Positions 26,211 to 33,270 of a stretch of 64,000 nt of DNA are shown piece by piece; position 1 is the stretch's first letter, and the number at the start of each line of letters is the position of its first letter. The translations under genes were made by a program, and so were the position numbers. Origin of the DNA: Pyrinomonadaceae bacterium (GTDB taxonomy: Bacteria > Acidobacteriota > Blastocatellia > Pyrinomonadales > Pyrinomonadaceae); the NCBI GenBank assembly GCA_030841085.1, contig JAVEDP010000021.1, positions 212,909-276,908 on the forward strand, written 5' to 3'. Below the pieces are notes generated by a model, which ran no database searches, was not told the DNA's origin, and was given only the letters and a program-made list of their open reading frames with translations.

Positions 26211-26969
26211 ATGACGCGTCGCAGATTCTACGCACCCCCAACCGCTTTTAATGACGTGCAAAACTCGGTAACTCTCGTTGCCGACGAAGCGCGTCATCTG
26301 CGCGAAGTCTTGCGCCTAAAACCTGGCGACGAAGTTTACGTCTTCAATGGTGAAGGTAAAGAATTTCTCAGTCGCATCGAAGAAAGCCGGCGCGATAACG
26401 CTCGTCTCCAAATCATTCGCGAAGTTGAACCCGCACGCCCCGAATCACAATTGCAACTAACGCTCGCACTCGCGCTGCTCAAGGGCGAGAAGTTTGATCT
26501 GGTTGTACAAAAAGCGACGGAGCTTGGCGTCACACGTATAGTGCCGGTGATGACAAAGAATGCTGACATTCGTTTGCGTGACGAATCCGACGCCGCAAAG
26601 CGTGTGACGCGCTGGCAGCGAATTGCGATGGAAGCTGCCAAACAATCGGGCCGTGCAGTCGTGCCGACCATAGCAAACGTGATCGCGTTCAACTCCCTTA
26701 TCGAAATACCAGGCGGCCGGAACGACTGCCTGATGTTTTCCGAGCGTGACGGTCAGTCGCTACTGCAAACTAAACAAAACATAGCGGCGGATGTGAATCA
26801 GATGACTGCCCTGGTGGGTTCAGAAGGCGGATGGAACGACGAAGAAATCGCGGCGGCGCGCGCGGCAGGTTGGACTGTCGTCACACTGGGCGGACGGACG
26901 TTGCGCGCCGAAACGGCAGCGATCGCCGTGATTGCGCTGCTTCAATATTTATTTGGAGATCTGCATTGA
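26211..26969 (+). CDS. rsmE: 16S rRNA (uracil-1498-N3)-methyltransferase RsmE
   Basis: SPOUT-fold methyltransferase acting on 16S rRNA U1498. A PUA-like N-terminus (MTRRRFYAPP, HLREVLRLKPGDEVYVFNG) is followed by the knot domain with TKNADIR, MEAAKQSGR, LVGSEGGWNDEE and LGGRTLRAETAAI. 252 residues. ATG 26211 was chosen; the open frame from 26121 runs through the palindromic repeat. It commonly pairs with prmA, as here. Confidence 0.93.
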   Translation: MTRRRFYAPPTAFNDVQNSVTLVADEARHLREVLRLKPGDEVYVFNGEGKEFLSRIEESRRDNARLQIIREVEPARPESQLQLTLALALLKGEKFDLVVQKATELGVTRIVPVMTKNADIRLRDESDAAKRVTRWQRIAMEAAKQSGRAVVPTIANVIAFNSLIEIPGGRNDCLMFSERDGQSLLQTKQNIAADVNQMTALVGSEGGWNDEEIAAARAAGWTVVTLGGRTLRAETAAIAVIALLQYLFGDLH

Positions 26970-26998
26970 CTTCGATGTGATTGGAATTGCGCTCCGAT

Positions 26999-27241
26999 TC
27001 AAGCATGGACTCGTAGCAGGGAATAGAGGAATTCGGGAGCGAAATCCGCTCCATTGGGCCATGCGATGGTTTTCCATTCAGGGTTCAAGGTAAAGTTCTT
27101 GAAAAACTCCGGGTCATTCAGTGGTTCAAAGACCTCGCCTGCCAACTCATCCTCCAGATCAACTTCGCCCTGACTACCATCGTTGAAGCGTAGCCAAATC
27201 ACATAGTCCTTTAAATATTTCGCGTCTTCGACTTCAATCAT
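26999..27241 (-). CDS. DUF2442 domain protein
   Basis: 80 residues, VEDAKYLKDYVIWLRFNDGS, then the EPLNDPEFFKNFTLNPEWKT and WPNGADFAPEFLY blocks of DUF2442. This family is often encoded directly after a DUF4160 protein in what looks like a toxin-antitoxin-type pair. Here the DUF4160 gene lies 5 nt upstream but is frameshifted. Confidence 0.85.
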   Translation of the reverse strand: MIEVEDAKYLKDYVIWLRFNDGSQGEVDLEDELAGEVFEPLNDPEFFKNFTLNPEWKTIAWPNGADFAPEFLYSLLRVHA

Positions 27242-27246
27242 ATTGA

Positions 27247-27503
27247 TTACTCCAGTGGCGCGATCCTATGGAGCGGTTTTCGCTGTTGCGCCAATTCCCA
27301 ATTCTCCGATAACTCTTTCTCGTGCAGCCTGCACCACTCGGTCACCAAACTCAACGCCCTTTTCGAAATCGCCCGGTCACTATTGAATCCCGAATCGTTA
27401 CGGTAATGGCATATTCTCCGTAGCTCGCATGGAAATGCGGAGGACCGTGGTCACGATAGAACATGGTTATTACAATTCCCAGGAAACGACTGATTTCGGG
27501 CAC
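27247..27503 (-). pseudogene. DUF4160 gene with a one-base frameshift
   Basis: From GTG 27503 the frame reads VPEISRFLGIVITMFYRDHG and PPHFHASYGEYAITV as in DUF4160, then meets a TGA after GRFRKGR. The rest of the family sequence (ALSLVTEWCRLHEKELSENW, then QQRKPLHRIAPLE) continues in another frame to a TAA at 27247. Restoring one base near the CGATTTC before the AAAA run would give FPKRAL and a full protein. Either a real inactivation or a sequencing error. Confidence 0.8.
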
Positions 27504-27675
27504 ATGCAAATTTTACAAAACCATTCGATTGGCGTACAGGGCTGGGAATCCTGCGCCTTAACTTCCCAAAGTGCCGGCTGACTTGCACACTGCCTGCCAA
27601 TGTCCGATAATCCGCTTGATGATCGCATTGATTCATACAAAGATTGGCCCCGTTCTTTTAAGGAGAGCATAAAGA

Positions 27676-28437
27676 GTGAAAGCGGAATTATTGCAATTAG
27701 TCGCTCTACAAAAACTGGATACAAGTATAAGAAGACTACAAGAAGAACTGGAAGCGATACCCAAAAGGCGCGCTGAGATCGAAGCAGAATTCGATCAGCG
27801 CGCCTTTGAAATTCGGGCGCTGGAAACCAGTCGCGACGAGGCCCGGCACTCGCGCTCGCATCTGGAAACCGAGATTGCGGAACAGCGGGCACGCGCCGAA
27901 CGCGCCGAACGCAATTTGATGTCTTCAAAAAAGCAGGACGAATACACCGCCGCGATCCGCGAAGCCGATGCCGCGCGAAAACAAATTTCTGCCCTCGAGA
28001 CGCAAGTGCTCGAACAGATGGAAGCATCCGACAAAGCGGAAGGCTCGCTTACCGAACGCGCAGACGAGATTGCTTCACTGAATTCTGATCGCGAGGCGCG
28101 CCTGAAGGCTTTCGACGAAGAGACGCGGCTTCAGGCGGAGAAAGTTGCAACCAGCCGCAGCGAACGCGAGCGCTTGCTGAATGAACTGCCCAAACACATG
28201 GCCTCGCTTTATGCTCGCATCAGCGCGCGTATTCGCGATGGTGTTGCGGTAGCCGAGGCGCGCAACGGCGCGTGCATGGCTTGCTTCATGGCCCTAAGAC
28301 CACAGGCGATGGCCCAGGTGCGCCGCGGTGACGAAGTTGTTACTTGCGACAACTGCAACCGCATTCTTTATTACGCGCCCTCCGATGCAGCCCCCACCAA
28401 CTCAGCGCCAGTGCAACCAAAAGTCGCGCACACCTAA
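27676..28437 (+). CDS. Coiled-coil protein with C4 zinc ribbon (zf-RING_7)
   Basis: 253 residues. Residues 1-175 are a long coiled coil (LQKLDTSIRRLQEELEAIP and following heptads). The C-terminus holds a four-Cys zinc ribbon, CMACF and CDNCNRILYY, typical of the zf-RING_7 family, described as nucleic-acid- or ribosome-associated adaptor proteins. GTG start at 27676 preceded by AAGGAGAG. It lies 17 nt before galE and may be co-transcribed. Confidence 0.88.
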   Translation: MKAELLQLVALQKLDTSIRRLQEELEAIPKRRAEIEAEFDQRAFEIRALETSRDEARHSRSHLETEIAEQRARAERAERNLMSSKKQDEYTAAIREADAARKQISALETQVLEQMEASDKAEGSLTERADEIASLNSDREARLKAFDEETRLQAEKVATSRSERERLLNELPKHMASLYARISARIRDGVAVAEARNGACMACFMALRPQAMAQVRRGDEVVTCDNCNRILYYAPSDAAPTNSAPVQPKVAHT

Positions 28438-28454
28438 GGGAATCTCCAACAAAT

Positions 28455-29435
28455 ATGCGAGTGATGGTGACAGGCGGCGCTGGTTACATTGGCAGCGTCG
28501 TAACTGAAGAATTGCTGCGAGACGGCCACGACGTAGTCGTCTATGACAATCTGCAAAAGGGCCATCGCCAGGCTGTCGTTGCGCCGGCTGCTTTTGTTCA
28601 CGCCGACCTGGCGGACAAAGCAAAGCTGGCCGAGACATTATCAACTCGTCAGATAGAGGCCATAATTCATATGGCCGCTGACTCGTTGGTGGGTGAGTCA
28701 TGCGAACAACCGGCGAAATACTACCAAAATAATGTAATCGTCGGCTTAAACTTGCTCGAAGCAATGCGCGAAACGAATGTCAGCCAGATAGTCTTCTCCT
28801 CAACCGCGGCGACCTACGGCGAACCCGAAAAGCAGCCCATCGAAGAAACCGATCCCAATCGGCCAACGAATCCGTATGGCGAATCGAAACTCGTTTTTGA
28901 GCGCGCGCTGCGCTGGTATGACGAAGCGTACAGCCTGCGTTATGCGTCGCTACGCTATTTCAACGCGGCCGGCGCCAGTGAGAAGTGTGGCGAAGACCAT
29001 GACCCAGAAAGTCATTTGATTCCGATAGCGCTGCAGGTCGCGGCCGGTACGCGCGACGCTATCCAGGTTTATGGCGATGATTACCCAACGCCGGATGGCA
29101 CCTGCGTGCGCGACTATATTCATGTGATCGATTTGGCGCGCGCCCACATTCTCGCGCTCGGCGCTTTGGACCAGGGTAGCCGCATCTACAATCTGGGTTG
29201 CGGCCGCGCCGGCTACAGCGTCAAGGAAGTGTTGGCAGCAGCACGTGAAGTCACTGGAAAAGAGATTCGCGCAACTGTCGCGCCCAGACGCGCCGGCGAT
29301 CCGTCGGTCCTCATTGCGAGCTCGGAAAAGATTAAGCAGGAACTTAGCTGGAAGCCGCAGTTTCAGGATTTGCGCGTCATCATCGAGTCAGCCTGGAAAT
29401 GGCTGCAGGCGCATCCGTCTGGTTATGACGACTGA
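28455..29435 (+). CDS. galE: UDP-glucose 4-epimerase
   Basis: Extended SDR enzyme interconverting UDP-glucose and UDP-galactose with bound NAD. Rossmann motif GGAGYIGSVV at residues 7-16, catalytic Tyr/Lys in NPYGESKLVFE, and the YNLGCGRAGYSV and DPSVLIASSEKI blocks near the end. 326 residues. ATG 28455 (MRVMVTGGAGYIG) was chosen over the frame from 28344, which overlaps the zinc-ribbon gene. Its last 11 nt overlap the next gene. Confidence 0.93.
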   Translation: MRVMVTGGAGYIGSVVTEELLRDGHDVVVYDNLQKGHRQAVVAPAAFVHADLADKAKLAETLSTRQIEAIIHMAADSLVGESCEQPAKYYQNNVIVGLNLLEAMRETNVSQIVFSSTAATYGEPEKQPIEETDPNRPTNPYGESKLVFERALRWYDEAYSLRYASLRYFNAAGASEKCGEDHDPESHLIPIALQVAAGTRDAIQVYGDDYPTPDGTCVRDYIHVIDLARAHILALGALDQGSRIYNLGCGRAGYSVKEVLAAAREVTGKEIRATVAPRRAGDPSVLIASSEKIKQELSWKPQFQDLRVIIESAWKWLQAHPSGYDD

Positions 29436-30450
29436 GGATCAAGCGAGGATCAACAGGGTGGTAGCTCACAAAAAAACCGCAACTAAAACCGGCACGGTCA
29501 AACGTTCGCGCCAAACAAACTCACCTGGTATTACGGCGGACGAATTTCTTGCGCTCAAAAATCCCAAAGGCGATCTGACGCTCGCGCTGGAAGGCGAGCG
29601 AGTTTCAGTAACCAGTTTGGATCGCGTGTATTGGCCCGACGAAAAAATCACCAAGTTTGATCTGCTAAGTTACTACCTGTGCGTCAGCACGCACATCTTG
29701 CCGTTTCTAAAAAATCGGCCAGCCATTTTGCAGCGCTGGCCGCGCGGCATTAAGGCGCCGATGTTTTTTCAGCAGGATCTGGAAAGCGCGCCGGCCTTTA
29801 TTAAGACGGTCAGGCTAACTAACCAACAGGGCCGAGAACTGGATTATGCGGTTTACACGACGACCGCATCGCTGCTGCACTTTGTGAACCTGGGAAATAT
29901 TGAACAGCATCCGTGGCATTCGACGACTGCGAAACTGGATAAGCCTGATTGGCTCGCCATTGATCTCGATCCGAAAAAAGCGCCTTGGGAAAATGTTTTG
30001 CAGGTTGCCTTGTTGTGCAAGCAGGTTTGCGATGAGATTGGCCTGAACGCGTTTCCCAAGACGTCGGGCTCGTCGGGCATTCACATCTACCTGCCGCTGA
30101 ACCCAACAAATGAATATGCAAAAGTGGCGGAATTTTCGCGTTTGCTGGCCACTGAGATTGCTAATCGCGCGCCGAAGATGGCAACGGTTGAGCGCAGTAT
30201 CGACAAGCGCAAACGCGATCAGGTCTATGTTGATTGGATGCAGAACGCGCGTGGCAAGAGTCTGGCGGCAGTTTTTACAGCGCGTGCCAAACCCGGCGCG
30301 ACCGTTTCGATGCCGCTGACCTGGAAACAAATTGAGCAGGGCGTGAAGATTTCTGACTTCACAGTCAAAAATGTTCCTGCCCTGCTCAAGAAGACTGGGG
30401 ACGCCTGGTCCAACTTCTTCGACCAGCGCCAAAAGTTAAAGCTTAAGTAG
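29425..30450 (+). CDS. LigD-type DNA polymerase/primase domain protein (stand-alone)
   Basis: 341 residues. After a basic N-terminal tail it matches the polymerase domain of bacterial LigD, an AEP-superfamily enzyme in non-homologous end joining: YWPDEKITKFDLLSYY, HPWHSTTAKLDKPDWL, catalytic IDLDP, KTSGSSGIHIYLPL, VYVDWMQNARGKS and the third-metal region SMPLTW. Ligase and nuclease domains are absent and no ku gene is next to it. ATG 29425 overlaps the galE stop (ATGACGACTGA), implying translational coupling; GTG 29458 is an alternative. Confidence 0.87.
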   Translation: MTTEDQARINRVVAHKKTATKTGTVKRSRQTNSPGITADEFLALKNPKGDLTLALEGERVSVTSLDRVYWPDEKITKFDLLSYYLCVSTHILPFLKNRPAILQRWPRGIKAPMFFQQDLESAPAFIKTVRLTNQQGRELDYAVYTTTASLLHFVNLGNIEQHPWHSTTAKLDKPDWLAIDLDPKKAPWENVLQVALLCKQVCDEIGLNAFPKTSGSSGIHIYLPLNPTNEYAKVAEFSRLLATEIANRAPKMATVERSIDKRKRDQVYVDWMQNARGKSLAAVFTARAKPGATVSMPLTWKQIEQGVKISDFTVKNVPALLKKTGDAWSNFFDQRQKLKLK

Positions 30451-30459
30451 TTCTCAGAA

Positions 30460-31095
30460 CTACTTGATCTTCACGCCCGCCGAGAATCGCAACCCGTCTT
30501 CGCGGTGACCGCTACGAAACACCGGTAAGTAGTCAACCTGGATCGCGCGAATATCGACATGCTTCGTTGCCTGGATGTCGAGACCGCCGCCAAGCGCCAT
30601 CGCAAACGCAGTGTTGCTGGTGTCCGGGCAGGTGAAATCGTTGTTGCGGAATTTCGCCTGGTAACGATTTACGCCGAACAGCGCATGCACAAACGGAATG
30701 AATGGCGAAGAGTTGCGCCAGTTGTAACGTGGTCCAAACAGCAAAGTGTAGCGCGACAGACGCGCATTAAACTGCCGGCCGGTTAACGCATCCACCAAAG
30801 TGGTGTTCGCGAAAGTTGCTGAGAAGTTCGTCACCAGGCCGATGTTATGGTGCACGTTGGCGACCACTTCCGCGGTGACGCCGTTATAGGGTATGCGCTT
30901 GGACACAAAATCCGCGCGCTGGGTGCTGCCGTTCGGGTTAATGATGCGGCCGCGCGCATCTAGCCGGTCGGCTCCGTTGTTGGCCCGCTCGTGGGCGTAA
31001 CCGACAAAGAATTCCCAATCTGAATAGCCGCTCTGGGCAAAGCCAGCCGGGGCACAGACCAGGATAATCGCGAAAAGCAAAAATAGCTTACGCAT
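30460..31095 (-). CDS. Outer-membrane beta-barrel protein
   Basis: 211 residues. A signal peptide (MRKLFLLFAIILVCAPAGFA) leads into amphipathic strands of an 8-stranded OmpA/OprF-like barrel: SDWEFFVGYAHERA, YTLLFGPRYNW, PFIPFVHALFGVNRY, FAMALGGGLD, DGLRFSAGVKIK. ATG 31095 is preceded by AGGAGGACTACC, which decides it against the longer frame. Divergent from the TPR gene to its right. Function unknown, probably outer-membrane anchoring or a pore. Confidence 0.82.
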   Translation of the reverse strand: MRKLFLLFAIILVCAPAGFAQSGYSDWEFFVGYAHERANNGADRLDARGRIINPNGSTQRADFVSKRIPYNGVTAEVVANVHHNIGLVTNFSATFANTTLVDALTGRQFNARLSRYTLLFGPRYNWRNSSPFIPFVHALFGVNRYQAKFRNNDFTCPDTSNTAFAMALGGGLDIQATKHVDIRAIQVDYLPVFRSGHREDGLRFSAGVKIK

Positions 31096-31377
31096 GGGCG
31101 GTAGTCCTCCTTGACAATTTCCCATCAACACGTTGTGGTGATAAGAAAAATAGGAATCCGCACGTGTTTCCAATTTTTCCTGTTGATTACCCGTTTATGT
31201 GAAAAGGGGCAATCTTTTAACATGCATTCATCGGGACAAGCAAGCAGAAAAGCTTCGGTTTCTTCGCACTCCTTCGCGGACATTCGCGTCCTTTGCGGCA
31301 AACCAGAGAACGGAACCGAAAAGTGCGCAAATCAGGCCCAAAGACGCGCAAAAACGGATCACGACCGATTCACTCGA

Positions 31378-32196
31378 ATGGTCCGAACGGTGCTGGCCGT
31401 AGGGGGGATCGCGCTTCTCTGCGTTCAAGTCACAGCGCAGCAGCCCGCTGGCACCAGATCGCGGATTGCCGGAAGAACTCCAGCAAGCGCGGCCGCTAAC
31501 AAACCAGCCAACAGCCCGGGCACGACAGACGTCGACAAACTGCTCGCCGCCGGTCAGGACGCGCACGAGGCTGGCCGATTTACTGAAGCCATCTCGGCGT
31601 TCAATCGTGTCATCGCTCTGTCGGCCAACAGGCCCGAGACTGCGGCAGTAGCGAGCTATCTGATCGGCAACGTGCAGATGGCGCAAAGGAAGTTTGGCGC
31701 CGCGCAGCTCGCTTACGAGCGCGCCGTCACACTCAATCCGAATTACGCGGAAGCATGGAACAGTTTGGGTGAAGCGCTGGGTGAGTTGAAACAGTTTCCG
31801 CGAGCGATCGAAGCTTTCAACAAAGCTGTGGGGCTGGACCCGACGTTACTGAAAGCGAAGTACAACCAGGCGATCACTTACGATCGCATGAAGAATTTCC
31901 GCTACTCGGAATTTGTGTTTCGGAATTTGATTAAGAACAACCCGAATTATTCACTCGCTTACGACGGTTTGGCTGTCACACTCTCCAAAGGCGGGCGTGC
32001 GAAGGAAGCAATTCCACTTCACGAAAAAGCAATTGCGCTAACGCCGCAGGAGCCTTCGTTTTATTTCAACTACGCAATCAGCAACCTCATGCTTGGCAAC
32101 ACCGCCAAGGCGCTCGAACTTCAGGAAAAACTCAAGACCATCGATCCCGTCATCGCCGATCGACTCGCCAGCATGATCGTCAAACACCAGATGTAG
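31378..32196 (+). CDS. Secreted TPR-repeat protein
   Basis: 272 residues. Signal peptide MVRTVLAVGGIALLCVQVTAQ, a Pro/Ala-rich linker, then six TPR units (for example GRFTEAISAFNRVIALSANR, YAEAWNSLGEALGELKQFPR). Periplasmic scaffold by inference. ATG 31378 was chosen for its signal peptide; the frame is open from 31111. The 282-nt gap to the divergent barrel gene shows no other gene. Confidence 0.78.
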   Translation: MVRTVLAVGGIALLCVQVTAQQPAGTRSRIAGRTPASAAANKPANSPGTTDVDKLLAAGQDAHEAGRFTEAISAFNRVIALSANRPETAAVASYLIGNVQMAQRKFGAAQLAYERAVTLNPNYAEAWNSLGEALGELKQFPRAIEAFNKAVGLDPTLLKAKYNQAITYDRMKNFRYSEFVFRNLIKNNPNYSLAYDGLAVTLSKGGRAKEAIPLHEKAIALTPQEPSFYFNYAISNLMLGNTAKALELQEKLKTIDPVIADRLASMIVKHQM

Positions 32197-32216
32197 CTTT
32201 AGCTCCGCATCTTCAA

Positions 32217-33266
32217 TCAGGAGGCGTTGCTCTTTCCTGTTTCCGAACCATCATTGAGCGCCTCTAGATTTTCGATTACCTGCAGTGATGTATCAAGAAC
32301 GTTCCTGAGGTTGAAGGATACGCTACGGAGCAAGACTATTGGATAACGAGGATACTCATCAGAATGGGCTGCGGCGGTTATTAGTTGGGCTGAAGCATAA
32401 ACAGTCATTAAGAGGTTTCGGGCGAAACTTATCGTGTGAACTTGTTTGTTGGTAGCTCGAAGCAAAACTGAGACGATTGAATCCGGCGGCGTAGGAATGC
32501 CATCGGGTAAGCCTAGCGCGATTGATAGTGCCTCGGCTCGTTTAGTAATTTCGTCCACTGTACTTGTCCTAACCAGATAAAGAAGCCGACTTATGAGACA
32601 TCGACCTTCCTTTAAGCTTGGTCGGAAGCCTTTCGGGTTACTCACCTCTCTATGATATTTGGCGGATTCACTAAGGAAAGCGCCGTACTTTTCATTCTCT
32701 TTCTGATTCTTTATCAACAAGTAGAACGCTTGACCAGCATGTCGATCTCGTTCTAAAACCAACGAGAGCCTATTAACTAACGCAACTTCAAGAGCAAATA
32801 TCCTTTCACAAAGATCCGGAAGTTGAACTTCTTGTATATTCATGGGGCCGTCAGCTGTCCTTGTCAGATCCTCAATCAATATGAAGATACTGTTTCCCCC
32901 TAGCCTCGGAAACCAGTCGGGCAACGTAATCAGAGAAGAGATCTGAGGCAAAGTAAATTCTGTAAGGCTTAAGAGTAGAATAATGACGGGGCCTTGATCC
33001 TGAAGCAACAGTCTGGGCCCCCGCTCAAAATGTGTCTTATGCTCCCTGATGAGTTTGTTTAAATCCGAGAGAACTGCATTTGGATTATCGAAACCGTCGC
33101 CTCGAAGAACTAAAGGCGTTAAATCCAAATCTCCTTTCAAAGTGTTGATTCGTCGGCACATTTCCTCGCGACTCGATAGGATCTGGCACCAAAAAACGAG
33201 AATAGGATCCTTCGCTCCTTCGCTGCGAACCTTAATGGAATCTATTATTCTTTCCGCCGTTAACAT
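32217..33266 (-). CDS. Unknown partner protein of the STAND-like ATPase operon
   Basis: 349 residues, no family recognised. The first ~150 residues look alpha/beta (ILVFWCQILSSREEMCRRIN, GPVIILLLSLTEFTL, SIFILIEDL) without a Walker A motif; the rest is helical. No membrane helix or signal peptide. It starts 4 nt after the ATPase stop, so both are made from one message. Base composition is clearly more AT-rich than the flanks, pointing to transfer. Could be an effector or a substrate-recognition protein; not determinable. Confidence 0.7.
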   Translation of the reverse strand: MLTAERIIDSIKVRSEGAKDPILVFWCQILSSREEMCRRINTLKGDLDLTPLVLRGDGFDNPNAVLSDLNKLIREHKTHFERGPRLLLQDQGPVIILLLSLTEFTLPQISSLITLPDWFPRLGGNSIFILIEDLTRTADGPMNIQEVQLPDLCERIFALEVALVNRLSLVLERDRHAGQAFYLLIKNQKENEKYGAFLSESAKYHREVSNPKGFRPSLKEGRCLISRLLYLVRTSTVDEITKRAEALSIALGLPDGIPTPPDSIVSVLLRATNKQVHTISFARNLLMTVYASAQLITAAAHSDEYPRYPIVLLRSVSFNLRNVLDTSLQVIENLEALNDGSETGKSNAS

Positions 33267-33270
33267 TTAA

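Noticed and set aside
27470..28027. 185-aa minus-strand frame
   Set aside because: Antisense to the zinc-ribbon coiled-coil gene and not protein-like.
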